A DNA stretch of 64,000 nucleotides from Aegilops tauschii subsp. strangulata (GCF_002575655.3 NC_053037.3:49612242-49676241), one strand, 5' to 3'. Shown: positions 11,428 to 24,337, counted from the first letter of the stretch. Notes: generated by a model from the sequence alone, not told the origin. Made by a program: numbers and translations.

Positions 11428-14400
11428 TTTTCTCCCAGTACTTTCCCGTAGAACCAACTCAACTATCCCACGTCTAGCCTAAAAAAAATAATACCCCACG
11501 TACTATTAACTCATCAAATTAAAATGATATTTTATTTCGTAAGTTGAAAGTTCTTACAAAATAATAATAATAATTGTTTATATATAACGTGGCAAGTTAA
11601 CTCCTAGTGATTGCGTACATAAGCTTGCAAAGATTTTGCTGACGTGCAATCATGCGTTTATGTTTTTATAACATTTCTCCGTCTAGCCCAACATGATATT
11701 TTCACCCAGCCCAGCAAGTCGGCGGATCTCGAGAAAAATGCAAATGGGATTTAAACGGGCTGCATAGATGCTACATCATTGTTTCACCCAGCCCACCAAA
11801 TGGACTAAAAAAACAAATGGACTGGCTGACATGTGGGCCAGTATGTCGAAGCCTAAGAAGGCATTGGATTTACATCCAATGGCCGTCATTCTTCTTCCAT
11901 CTCTCGTCTTCTTCCCCCAGCGCTACCGGAACCGCCTGCTCCAGCCTTCGGTGTCCAGCGGCGTTGTTTTGCGCTCCTCAGCGAAACGCTACCCCGCCGA
12001 CGGCCAGGCCATCCCTCCACTCCGCACCTCCTGTTATTCTCTGCCGAGTCTAGCCCACCCCGCACCCGAACCAGTCAAGTTTCCCACTCCTCTCCGTCTG
12101 CGACTCCACTGTCGCATCTTCCCCATCTCCGGGTTGTTCCAGTCTGGGGCCTCGCCGTCGTCCACCACCTCGGTGCGCTCGGCGCGGCGTGGTCAACATA
12201 CAAGAGTCATCGGAAGAGGACTGTACGTCGAGAGCCTGACGGCTGGGACCCACGAAGTCCATGGTCGCACACAAGGAAAGTTCCTCCTTATTACGCAATG
12301 TACGTGCACTGTACGTGGGAAGGGCTTATGTATTTCACCTGACAGGTCGGACCCACCAGCTATATCTTCGCACGCAAGGAAGTGCCTCCTTATTACGCAC
12401 CAAAAAACGAATACCCCATGCTAGCTGGGACCCACCATAGTGGGTGGCTGACTTCTGGCTACTAAGTTGACGAGCACGGAGGGCTTTGTCAACTTAGTCA
12501 ATATGAACGATTCTAGCTCCAGTGACCGTACGATGTCCATCCAACGGCCATAGTGCTTCTTCAACCTCTGGTCTTCTTGCTCCAGCCGCCCAAAGCAGCG
12601 CCGGTCGTGCCGCGTGCTCCTGCCTCTCGTGGCCGGCTGTGATGCCGCGGAGGCCTCACCGCCCCCTACTACTCCCACCGCTGGCCCAGGGTATCCCTCT
12701 ACTCACCCACACCCCCTCTTATTCTGCGGCGACGGCAGCCTCACGCCGGAGCCGAACTAGTGAACCCTCGTACTCCTCTCCCCGTGGGCATCCACTGCCG
12801 CGTCTTCCCCGGCTCCGCATCGTCCCCTTCCTAGGCCTCGCCGTCGTCCACCGCCTTGGTGCTCTCGGCGCGGCATGGTCAATGTGGTCAACGACCGACT
12901 TCCATCAGAAGAGTACTATACGTGGAGAGGCTGACAGCTGGGTCCACGGCCACAGCCCAGTTTTTTTGTGATTTGCCAAGTAAGTCGCTTTGTCAGGCCT
13001 GTTGGGCTGCAAATATTTCAAGACGAGGAGAGCTTCATTCGGCTGGCCGAGAAAATGGCCTATCAGTAATGAGGAATGGGCTGTACATTTTTAAAACACA
13101 TCAAACCGGCAATTAGTTTCACATATCTTTTTTTCATTTCGAGATTTTAAATTACATTAATTTTTATGCATGGAGAATTTGTTGGATTTTATATTGATAT
13201 ACATTTATTTTTAAAATCAGTTTGAATGTGAGTCGAAATTTCAGGATTAAAAACAGTTCGGACCGCACCGAAATATGCAATATTTCGTATAATTTTTTAA
13301 CCGTGGCCACAATATGGGGTGCAATGCTAACAAAAAGAATATGGGCTCAAAAAAAACCTTAAGAATTAGCAAATGGGCTGTAAATTATTAGAAATAATGG
13401 CAGATGGGCTGTATGCTGTTTTCCACAGATTTGAGGCTTTCCTAAAAAAAGGTTGATGCACAAGCAGTGACTGTTGGATGTCCATCGAACGACCGTCGTG
13501 CTTCTTCAATCTCTGCTCTTCCTGCTCCAGCCGCTCAAACAAGCGCCGACGGGACTGCCTGCTCCCTCCTCCCCGCGGTTGGCTGTGCTGCCGTGCAGGC
13601 CTCACCACCCCACCGTACTCCCATCGCTGGCCTAGCCATCCCTCTACTCACCCACACCTGCTGTTATTCTTCGGCGACGGCAAACGAACCAGTAAACCCT
13701 CGTACAGTCGTACTCCCCTCCGCGTGGGAAACAACTGCCGAGTCTTCCCTGCCTCTGTGTTGTTCCCTTCCTAGGCCTCACCGTCGTCCACCGCCCTGGT
13801 GCTCTCGGCGCGGCCTGGTCAACGTGGTGAATGACCGACATGCATCTGAAGTGGACTGTACATGGAGAGGCCGACAACTGGGTCCACGGCCGCACGCAAG
13901 GAAATGCCTCCTTATTACGCGCAAAATAATGATTCCTCCACCTGACATCAGGGACCCACCGAAAGGGCCTCTGTATTTCGTGAAAAAACGTTACGGCCGC
14001 TGACAGCTCGGACCCACCAGCTATATCTTTGCTCGGAAGGAAGTGCCTCCTTATTACGCACAAAAAAAAGAATACTCCCCCTGTTAGCTGGGACCCAGAA
14101 TAGTGGCAGGCTGACTTGTGGGCCTACTAAGTTGACGGGGACGGAGGGCTTTGTCAACTGAGTCAATATGCACGATTCTAGCTCCAGTGACCGTACGATG
14201 TCCATCCAACAGCCGTAGTGCTTCTTCAACCTCTGGTCTTCTTGCTCCAGCCGCCCAAACCAGCGCCGGTCGTGCCTCGTGCTCCTACCTCCCGTGGCCG
14301 GCTGTGATGCGGCGGAGGCCTCACCGCCCCCTACTACTCCCACCGCTGGCCAGGCCATCCCTCTACTCACCCACAGCCCTGTTATTCTGCGGCGACGGTA

Positions 14401-14688
14401 GCCTCACACCGCAGCGAACCAGTGAACCCTCGTACTCCTCTACGTGTGGGCATCCACTGCCACGTCTTCCCCGGCTCTGCGTCGTCCCCTTCCTAGGCTT
14501 CGCCGTCGTCCACCGCCCTGGTGCTCTCGGCGCGGCGTGGTCAACGTGGTCAAGGAACGGCTTCCATCGGACGTGGACTGTACATGGAGAGGCTGACAGC
14601 TGGGTCCACGGCCGCAGCAAGGAAGTGCCTCTTTATTACGTGCCAAATAATTATTCCTCAACCTGACAGCTGGGACCCACCGGACGGG
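11428..14688 (+). mobile_element. CACTA-type element copy A, left part
   Basis: Built from reiterated GC-rich blocks of roughly 0.5 kb (about 11860-12420, 12480-12970, 13467-14090, 14130-14688), separated by short phrases such as gcaaggaagtgcctcc and an AT-rich spacer at about 12970-13460. The same blocks recur in copy B (48465-49640) and, inverted, in copy C (60150-63050). Its right continuation is at 35823, beyond the inserted chromovirus. The left edge is uncertain: similarity to copy B can be followed back to about 11428. No transposase motif was recognised, so the element looks non-autonomous. Confidence 0.65.
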
Positions 14689-15223
14689 TGTAACACCCCG
14701 GATGTAACTTTCCATATTTGTAACTCCAACTCTTGCCATTTTCGGCTATGTGTTATGATATTCCCTCCGTGGTTGGGTTTTGTCTTTCGTTTTGCATTTT
14801 GTTCTTGTCATGCATCTCATATCATGTCATCATGTGCATCTCATTTGCATACGTGTTCGTCTCATGCATCCGAGCATTTTCCCCGTTGTCCGTTTTGCAA
14901 TCCGACACTCCCACATGCACCGACGCACCCCTCTTGTCTCTTTTCGTGAGCGGGTGTTAAACATTCTTGGAATGGACCGAGTCTTGCCAAGTGGCCTTGG
15001 TATACCACCGGTAGACCACCTCTCAAGTTTCGTTCCATTTGGAGGTCGTTTGATGCTCCAACGGTTAACCGGGTAACCGTAAAGTCCTTTTGTGTGTTGC
15101 AGCAAAACCCCCCTCCAAACAGCCCAATAACCCATCTAAGTCCCTTCCATGCTCTCGGTCGTTCGATCACGATCGTGTGGGCGAAAACCGCACTCCATTT
15201 GGAGTCTCCTAGCTCCCTCTACC

Positions 15224-15232
15224 TATATATAT
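15224..15232 (+). promoter_or_regulatory. TATA box of the chromovirus 5' LTR
   Basis: TATATATAT followed by gtgtgcctcccc; the GC-rich zone begins about 30 bp further on, as expected for the start of the transcribed R region. The same box is present in the 3' LTR at 24910-24918. Confidence 0.65.
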
Positions 15233-15352
15233 GTGTGCCTCCCCATTTCAAATCGCAGATAAACCCTAGCCCCGCTCCCTCCGCGCGCCGGACACGTTCG
15301 GTTCGCGCCGGACAGAAGCCGCCGCCGCCCCGAGCCAACCAGAGGGCGACAC

Positions 15353-18300
15353 GTGGCGCGCCGCCGCTCCCCGCCGCCACCGGCCCGCGAGCCCGCGGGA
15401 GGCCCTCCCGGCCCAGATCGGCGAGCCACCTCCGCCCGCACCGACCGCCCGCGCCCCGCGGCCGGACGCCGCCCTTCGCGCCGGACGCCGCCCTTCGCGC
15501 CGGCCGCCGCCTCCGCCGCGGCACGCCGCCGCCGCCCGTCCCGCCGGCGCCTCGCCTCGACCACGCCTCCTTCGGCCGCCGCCGCCGCCCCGGGCTCCGC
15601 GCCCAGCCGCCGGCCCCGCGGTCCCGTCCCGCCGGCACCTCCCCCTCCTCCGGCCGCCGCGCCGCCCGATCTCCGGCGAGCCGCCGGCCCTGCCTCGATT
15701 ACCGTGCGCCAGATCCAGATCAGGACCGAAGGTTGACTTTCCCCCCTCTGATTTCTGCCAAGTCCCGTAATCCTCACAATATGTTGCCCTGTTCATCACA
15801 TCATATCTCCTTGCATACTGCTCCATTTTGCGTGCATGATATATCGAAATGTTCACCACGAGGTGCTCTTCATTTTGTTACATTGTGCCATGCTCGTTTG
15901 AGTTCATCTTGATGCCCGAATCTCTGGTGCAAGAGTGCTATATGATGTTTACTGCTGTTACTTATCAGAACTTGGTGATTTGTTATTTTTGTTGCAATTG
16001 ATGTGTGCATGTTATGGGCATGAGCTCTACAGGTGTTTTGATATATGCCATGCCATCTTTACAGAGGTGTATTCCATGTATTTTTTTGATCTATGTGGTG
16101 ACTAGGACAAGCATGCAAACTAGGCTTCGTGATGTTTCTGTTTTCAGGGACTTAAGATTTTGCTCTGTTTTCAGGGACTTGAGATTTTGCTAAGTCTGTG
16201 CCTGCTGTTATTTTGTTGACATGTATCCATGTGTCTACAGTGAGATCCATGCTTATTTTGGGTATGTTCAGTAAGGACGTTTTGTAGATATAGTTGAGCT
16301 CTATCCATACATGCCTCTGTTTGCAATTATGGAGTGCCATAGCATGTCTTTATCTTGCTCTATTTTTGCTATAAAATATTCCTGGCAGATTGACATGATA
16401 TTCAATTTTGCCAAGGTTGTTGTAGTTGTTTCATACATGCTATGTACTTGCTCTTGCCATGGATAACTTCATAAACATGCCATCTTGCTGTAGGTATGCT
16501 TGTTTTGCCATGCATTGCTTCGTGATGAGTGAATCGAGCTCACAAAGATGCCTTCATAATGCTGTTAATGCCATGCTCTATTTTCTGCAAAGTCTGGAAC
16601 CTGTTAACGAAACTTGCTATGTTTACATGAGTGCCATCATATCTTCTGTTCCTTTTTGACTCATGGTCAGTAAGGGACTTTTGTTCTATGCATTTAGTAG
16701 ATTCATGCCATGCCTTGTTTTGCTATGTGAAGTTCCTGCAGCATATGTTTTGCTTGCTCTGAACATTGCTACCTGATGCTGTTTCAGTCATGTCCAGTAT
16801 TTTCTTCAAGTCTGTGAAGCTGATATCTTTTGCATTTTTGCCATGCTTGTTTGAACCTGTTATGTTGTGATCTAGCCGTAGCTCAGTGTTCATCTTTTGT
16901 CAAGCATCTCCTGTAGATTACTGCCATATGCTTTGTTGCTATGTTGGGGTGCTGTAGTATAGTTACTTTATGTATTCTAAGTGCTATCAGGCTGTTAATC
17001 GCAGATTCGTGTCATTCTTATTTTGCTTGCCATTTGCAAACCGTGCATCCGTTTCCGGTGATCTTTGTATCGATTTTGACCGAAATCATCTCATCTTTCC
17101 AGTGGCATACTTGGTTTGCCAAGTTACTGGCTTGTTCATCCTTTTTCTTCCGGAGCACACATATGCATCGCATACCACATCTCGCATATCATTCATGTTT
17201 TGCATCATGTTGCTTGTGCATTTCCCGTGATTGATTGTGGTTCCGTTGCTTGTGTTCTTGCTGTGGGTAGAGCCGGGAGACGAGTTCGTGAACGAGGAAC
17301 CTGTTGAATACGCTTACGAGGATCAAGCTTTCGACAACTCTGAGAACCTTGCAGGCAAGATGACCATACCCTCGAAATCACTTCTATCTTTGCTTTGCTA
17401 GTTGTTCGCTCTATTGCCATGCTGCGCTACCTACCACTTGCTATATCATGCCTCCCATATCGCCATGTCAAGCCTCTAACCATCCTTTGCTAGCAAACCG
17501 TTGTTTGGCTAAGTTACCGCTTTTGCTCAGCCCTTCTTATAACATTGCTAGTTGCAAGTGAAGTTGAAGTTGGTTCCATGTTGGAACATGGATATTTTGG
17601 AATATCACAATATCTCTTATTTAATTAATGCATCTATATATTTGGTAAAGGGTGGAAGGCTCGGCCTTATGCCTGGTGTTTTTTTCCACTCTTGCCGCCC
17701 TAGTTTCCATCATACCGGTATTATGTTCCTTGAGTTTGCGTTCCTAAAGCGGTTGGGTGATTTATGGGACCCCCTTGACAGTTCGCCTTGAATAAAACTC
17801 CTCCAGCAAGGCCCAACCTTGGTTTTACCATTTTCCACCTAAGCCTTTTTCCCTTGGGTTTTCGCGAGCCCGAGGGTCATCTTTATTTAAACCCCCAGAC
17901 CAGTGCTCCTTCGAGTGCTGGCCCAACCTGGGCGATGTCCGGCGGCCCCTAGGCAACCATGGTCTATGCCAACCCGACGTCTTGCCCATCCGGTGTGCCC
18001 TGAGAACGAGATATGTGCAGCTCCTATCGGGATTTGTCGGCACATTCGGGTGGCTTTGCTGGTCTTGTTTTACCATTGTCGAAATGTCTTGTAAACCGGG
18101 ATTCCGAGGCTGATCGGGTCTTCCCGGGAGAAGGTTTGTCCTTCGTTGACCGTGAGAGCTTATGATGGGCTAAGTTGGGACACCCCTGCAGGGTATTATC
18201 TTTCGAAAGCCGTGCCCGCGGTTATGAGGCAGATGGGAATTTGTTAATGTCCGGTTGTAGAGAACTTGACACTTGACTTAATTAAAATACATCAGCTGTG

Positions 18301-18692
18301 TGTGTAGCCGTGATGGTCTCTTCTCGGCGGAGTCCGGGAAGTGAACACGGTTTGAGTTATGCATGAACGTAAGTAGTTTCCAGGATCACTTCTTGATCAT
18401 TTCTAGCTTCGCGACTGTTGCGTTGCTTCTCTTATCGCTCTCATTTGCGTATGTTAGCCACCATATATGCTTAGTGCCTGCTGCAGCTCCACCTCATTAC
18501 ACCATCCTTTCCTATAAGCTTAAATAGTCTTGATCTCGCGGGTGTGAGATTGCTGAGTCCTCGTGACTCACAGATTCTACCAAAACAGTTGCAGGTGCCG
18601 ACGATGCCAGTGCAGATGACGCAACCGAGCTCAAGTGGGAGTTCGACGAGGATTGTGGTCGTTACTATGTTTCGTTTCCTGATGATCAGTAG
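15353..18692 (+). CDS. Putative spliced ORF inside the 5' LTR (Pro/Ala/Arg-rich then acidic)
   Basis: Proposed exons: 15353-15731 (ATG to donor aag/gttgac), 17271-17354 (acceptor gggtag, donor cag/gcaaga, a GC-type donor) and 18595-18692 (acceptor gttgcag, stop TAG). Lengths 379, 84 and 98 nt total 561, so all three join in one frame: 186 residues plus stop. Exon 1 gives a low-complexity Pro/Ala/Arg-rich stretch. Exon 2 gives an acidic segment ([20 protein letters not shown]). Exon 3 gives more acidic residues ending ELKWEFDE, then [10 protein letters not shown]. Exons 2 and 3 are also open in the 3' LTR. It has no known domain that I recognise. Exon 1 alone would be weak evidence because GC-rich DNA lacks stops; the phase agreement and open acidic exons are what make it interesting. 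It could be a captured host gene 3' end. Confidence 0.35.
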
Positions 18693-18972
18693 TGGAGCCC
18701 AGTTGGGACGATCGGGGATCTAGCATTTGGGGTTATCTTATTTTCATTTGGATTTGACCGTAGTCGGTCTATGTGTGGATTTTGGATGATGTATGAATTA
18801 ATTTATGTATTGTGTGAAGTGGCGATTTTAAGCCAACTCTCGTTATCCCATTCTTGTTCATTTCATGGGATTGTGTGAAGATCACCATTCTTGCGACAAT
18901 ACCTACAATGCGGTTATGCCTCTAAGTCGTGCCTCGACACGTGGGAGATATAGCCGCATCGTGGGCGTTACA

Positions 18973-19900
18973 AGTTGGTAATCAGAGCCATCCCCGACTT
19001 AGGAGCCCCCTGCTTGATCGAATCGCTGGCGTTGTTGAGTCTAGAAAAAAAAGTTTTGAGTCTTAGGATTATATATATCGGAGAGTAGGATTCTTTTTAC
19101 TCCTCAGTCCCTTCGTCGCTCTGGTGAGGCCTCCTGACGTAGAAGTTTTGACTCTTCTCTCCTCAAATTTCACTAAAAAAAATTTTTAGGATCACGCGGG
19201 TATCTTAGAATCGTTCCGATGATTTTGTGATGAGAACATTGTTCTTGGTGCCTCCTGACATTTAGGGGTTGTGGCAGTGTCCCGGGGAGTTGAGCTCCGA
19301 GGTGTTGTCGTCACAATTTTATCGTTGTAGTTCTGGAATACCTGAGTTTCGCCGACATCGAAAATATCTTTTATGCAGTTGTTGGTGAGATCACCTTGAC
19401 GCCACCCAGTACTGGGGCGGGAGTTCGGGAGTATTGCCATAACTCGTATAATGGATGCTTTTCGAAGGTTGAGGTACACGATTTCTGAAGGTTTCTTGGT
19501 TATGTGTTGACGGATGGATACAGCTGGATCTAGGGATTGCTAGTTTGGGTGAAATATTTTGTGTCCCCTATATCCCCAACACCAGATTGCATAACCAGAA
19601 AGTTTCGGGAGTTTATAGGTGGGATTCAAGTAGCTCTTAGCATTTCTTTCCGCAGATATTTGGTTTGTGATTGGGTAATCCTTACCACTTATTTGTTCCA
19701 GTCGTACCTTGTTATTTTATTCATCAATCTCTTATCAAGTGGCTTCTCACCTTAATGGAAGTGTGATGATTTACTATGGAATTCATTCGTTCATCCTCGT
19801 TCGAATGTTTATTGTGAAGACTATATGTTGCAATTTCTATCCGTTGATTCAACTTGACTATTTGTCTATCAAGATGCTAACGGATGTCGCCCTCTTCAGG
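18973..19900 (+). other. Primer binding site and leader of the chromovirus
   Basis: Directly after the LTR the sequence reads agTTGGTAATCAGAGCCA, a methionine-tRNA-like primer site with one extra base. The rest up to the gag ATG has no gene; short ORFs at 19537-19755 and in antisense show no family match. Confidence 0.75.
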
Positions 19901-22900
19901 ATGGCTCCGCCAACGCGTCAGAATCCGGAATGCAATGAGGGGAGTCAGGCGAACCCTCCGCCACCACCTCCGCCTCCGGAGGCATGGCAAGCTATCATGG
20001 CAACCACCAACGCCAATGCTCAGATAATTTTGCAACTCTTGCAAGAGCGCACCCAAGGTCAAGGCAATCAAGGAAATCAAGGCCAAGGCAACAATCAGCC
20101 TCACTTCGCTACCCTCAACCAGTTCCTCGCAAACCAGCCGAAGTCTTTCAGCTGCTGTGCCGAGGCCACAGACGCCGATGATTGGCTCGTGGACATCAAC
20201 AAGCATTTTGAATGTAGCAATGTCAGGCCTGAGGACTTTGTCAAGTTCGCTTCTTTTCAACTCAAGGATCAAGCTACCGAGTGGTATCAACAATACAAAG
20301 ATTCCAGAGGAGGTCGTGTGATTACCTGGGATGATTTCCGCTGAGACTTCAAAGCCCACCACATTCCACAAAGTGTTGTTGAGAGTAAGCATGAGGAGTT
20401 CCACAATCTCAAGCAAGGCAGCATGTCCGTGTATCAATACAATACTCAGTTTCAGAAACTCGCTCGCTTCGCTAAGCAAGACGTTCCTGATGAAAAGAGC
20501 ATGATCTATCAATTTAGAGGTGGCCTTAGAGAAGATCTGCAATTGCCTCTCGTGCTTTTTGAGCCGACCAAGTATGATGATTTCTACAATATGGCACTGA
20601 AGCAAGAGGCTGCTCAGCTCAAGTGTGAGGCTTCTAAGAAGAGAGTCAGGGACGCAGTTCAGTCTTCTTCTTCCTCACTAGTGGCTGCTAAGCAACAGAA
20701 GTTCTGGTTGCCTCCTCCTCCTCCGTTTCGTCAGCCTTTCCAGCAGAAGAGCAAAGGTGGCCATGGAGCTTCCCACTCATCCAACCCTGGCTATCCGAAC
20801 AAGTCTCAGAATCAAGCTCCAAAGTCGAATGCTCCTTATCATCGTCCACTCTCAGAGGTGACTTGCAACAAGTGTCAGCAGAAAGGTCACTATGCTAACA
20901 AGTGCTTCAACCAAAGGCGCCTTCCGCCTCCTCCTCCTGTGAGATCTTCCAGCAATGCAGTGGTCAAGCATAATCCCAAGTCTGCAAAGGTGAACATGAT
21001 GAATGCAGCTCAAGCGGAGGAATCTACTAACGTGATTATGGGTAATCTCTCAGTTAATGATATACCTGCAAAAGTTCTTTTTGATACTGGTGCATCTATT
21101 TCTTTCATATCAAGACCTTTTGCATCCATGAACAATTTGCATATTGTCGATCTGTCTAAGCCGATAGCAGTTTCCTCTCCGGGCTTATTCATGAATACCA
21201 AAATGATGGCTTCGGATGTTTCTATCAAGATGGGCAACTATAAATTTTTATCTTCTCCAATGGTTCTTGGTGACTCGGATATTGATCTAATTCTCGGGAT
21301 GGACTGGCTTTCTAAGCACAAGGCTCAACTTGATTGTGCTGCCAGGGAAATTCAATTGACACACTCTTCTGAGGATGTTATCATCTATGCCGCTCATGAT
21401 GAAACCATTCGGTTGTTTTCTCTCAATGAGAAGGGCGAGTTGGATGCTATTTCTCAAATTCCAGTCATTTGTGAGTACCAAGATGTCTTTCCAGAAGAGC
21501 TTCCGGGTATGCCTCCTCACCGGCCAGTTGAGTTCGTTATCGATCTTGAGCCTGGCACTGAACCCGTTTGCAAGCGTCCTTACAAGCTTGGACCCAAGGA
21601 GGTGAAAGAATTGAAGAAACAGCTCGATGAACAGGAGCGTCTGGGTTTGATCAGACCGAGTTCATCTCCGTGGGGTTGTGGTGTTCTTTTTGTCCAGAAG
21701 AAGGATGGCACGGACCAACTTTGTGTCGACTACCGTCCATTGAACAAGAAGACAATCAAGAACAAGTATCCACTTCCCAACATCAATGAGCTATTCGAGC
21801 AACTTAAAGGTGCTAAAGTATTCTCCAAGCTTGACCTTCGTATGGGTTATCATCAGATTCACATTCGTGAAGAAGATATTCCCAAGATAACATTCAGAAC
21901 AAGCTTTGGTTCTTATGAATATACTGTCATGTCTTTCGGCCTTGTCAATGCTCCTCCAACATTCTCTCGGATGATGAATTTCATCTTCACCCCCTATACC
22001 AATGAATTCGTCCTGGTGTATCTCGATGATATCTTGGTCTTCTCCAAGAATAAGAAGGATCATGCCAAACATTTGCGATTGGTGCTCGACAAGCTCAGAG
22101 AGTATCAATTCTATGCAAAGTTTTCCAAATGTGAGTTTTGGCTTGATGAAGTTCTTTACTTTGGTCATATCATCTCTGCCAAGGGCATCGCTATTAATCC
22201 CGAGAAGGTGTCTGCAATTGTGAATTGGGAACCACCTCAGAATGTCAAGCAGCTCCGCAGTTTCCTTGGTCTTGCAAGCTATTGCCGAAGATTCGTTGAG
22301 AATTTCTCTAAGATTTCAAAGCCTCTTTCCGACCTCCTCCAGAAGCATGTGAAGTATGTCTGGACTCCTGAGTGTGACGTTGCTTTCAACACTCTCAAAG
22401 AGAAACTCGTCACAGCTCCTGACGAATCCAAGCCATTCGAAGTTTTCTGTGATGCTTCTCTTCAAGGTCTCGGTGCTGTGTTAATGCAAGAGAAGAAAGT
22501 TGTGGCCTATACCTCTCGTCAGTTGATGCCCAACGAAAAGAACTACCCCACTCATGATCTTGAGTTGGCGGCAGTTGTCCATGCATTAATCACATGGAGA
22601 CATCTCTTGTTGGGAAGAAAAGTGGACATATTCACCGATCACAAGAGTCTCAAGTACATCTTCACTCAGCCCAACCTCAACCTCAGGCAAACTCGATGGG
22701 TCGAAATGATTCAAGAGTACAATCCGAGTATTGAATATACTCCAGGCAAGGCCAATTTCATTGCAGATGCTTTGAGCAGGAAGGCTTATTGCAACAGCTT
22801 AATTCTCAAGCCATTTCAACCGGATCTTTGTGAAGCTTTCCGCAAACTAAATATCCAAGTTGTTCCTCAAGGCTTTCTTGCCAACCTCATAGTCTCTCCT

Positions 22901-24337
22901 ACTTTGGAAGATCAAATTCGTGAGGCACAACTTCTTGATGCCATGGTGAAGAAGGTGAAACGTGGTATCGACTAGGGTCTATCCAAATACAAGTGCTATC
23001 ACATTGATGACAGAGACACTTTATTCTTTGAGGACCGAATTGTGGTTCCTAAAGGTGATCTAAGGAAAGTCATTATGAACGAGGCACACAATTCTCTTCT
23101 TTCCATTCATCCTGGAAGTACGAAGATGTACCATGACCTCAAGCAGTCGTATTGGTGGACTCGAATGAAGCGAGAAATCGCTCAATTTGTGAATGAATGT
23201 GATGTCTGTCGAAGGGTGAAAGCAGAACACCAACGACCAGCTGGTCTCCTCCAACCTCTTGCTATCCCAGAATGGAAGTTTGATCATATCGAAATGGACT
23301 TCGTGACTGGATTTACAAAGTCCAAGCGTGGAAATGATGCTATCTTCATTGTCATCGACAAGCTTACTAAAGTGGCCCATTTCCTTCCAATCAAAGAATC
23401 TATCACAGTAGCTCAGTTGGCAGAGCTATACACCTCCAGGATTGTCTCCTTACACGGCATTCCACAATTGATTTCTTCAGATCGTGGAAGCATCTTAACT
23501 TCTAAGTTCTAGGACTCCTTCCAGAAGGCCATGGGCACCAACATTCGCTTCAGCACAACTTTCCATCCTCAAACTAGTGGCCAAGTCAAGCGAGTCAATC
23601 AAATCCTTGAAGATATGCTCAGGGCTTGTGTCATTTCCTTTGGCATGAAGTCGGAAGATTGTCTTCTATATGCCGAATTCTCCTACAACAACAGCTTCCA
23701 AGCGAGTTCGGGCTAGGCCCCATTCGAGATTATCTATGGCAGAAAGTGACGTACTCCTCTCAATTGGTCAGAGACTGGTGAACGCCAACTTCTTGGCAAT
23801 GACTTAATCACAGAGGCTGAAGAAACGTGTAAAGTCATCCGTGAAAATCTCAAAGCCGCGCAATCGCGCCAGAAGAGTTACTATGATAGCAAGCACCGTG
23901 ACTTGGCTTTCGAGATCGGAGACCATATCTACCTCCGCGTCTCTCCAATGAAAGGCACTCGTCGCTTCGGTATCAAAGGGAAGCTTGCCCCTAGATACGT
24001 GGGTCCTTTCAAGATCATTGGCAAAAGAGGCGACCTCGCCTATCAACTTGAGCTTCCCTCCAACTTCGCGAACGTGCACGATGTGTTCCACGTGTCACGG
24101 CTTCGCAAGTGCTTCAAGACTCCTGAGCGCACCATCAACTTCGAAGATATTGATCTCCAAGAAGATTTGTCTTATCATGAGCACCCCGTTGCTATTCTTG
24201 AAGAAACTGAGCGCAAGACTCGCAACAAGTCAATCAAATTCCTGAAAGTGAAGTGGTCGCACCATTCCGACCGAGAAGCCACCTGGGAACACGAGGACCA
24301 CCTCCGTTCCGAATACCCGGAGTTCTTTCAGTCCTAG
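19901..24337 (+). pseudogene. Chromovirus gag-pol polyprotein with five in-frame stops
   Basis: One reading frame covers 1479 codons without a frameshift but with stops at 20342, 22973, 23510, 23714 and 23747. Domains: proline-rich gag N-terminus and retrotransposon gag core (residues 1-260), zinc knuckle CX2CX4HX4C from residue 321, protease FDTGAS near 395, reverse transcriptase with YLDD at 707, RNase H ([12 protein letters not shown] near 850, then ADALSRK), integrase HHCC finger from 1063, integrase core with Asp at 23297 and 23480, and a chromodomain at about 1433-1478 (SIKFLKVKWSHH, then EATWEHEDHL). The third catalytic residue of the integrase, expected Glu, is Lys (AAG at 23588-23590), exactly 35 residues after the second Asp. 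The chromodomain normally targets integration to modified chromatin. This copy is dead. Confidence 0.95.

Larger units (their letters stand above)
14689..18972 (+). repeat. 5' LTR of the chromovirus
   Basis: 4284 bp, TG...CA. Contains a TATA box at 15224, a very GC-rich zone 15250-15730, a T-rich zone 15732-17270 rich in the phrase tgccatg, a 27-bp tandem duplication (tctgttttcagggactt, about 16137-16190), and two short exon-like acidic segments (see separate entry). It differs from the 3' LTR by scattered substitutions and several indels in the GC-rich zone. Confidence 0.93.

Noticed and set aside
15219..15859. Minus-strand ORFs of 139-197 codons, Gly/Arg-rich
   Set aside because: They are the reverse of the GC-rich LTR zone, where all frames are nearly stop-free; they have no splice continuity or conserved motif.
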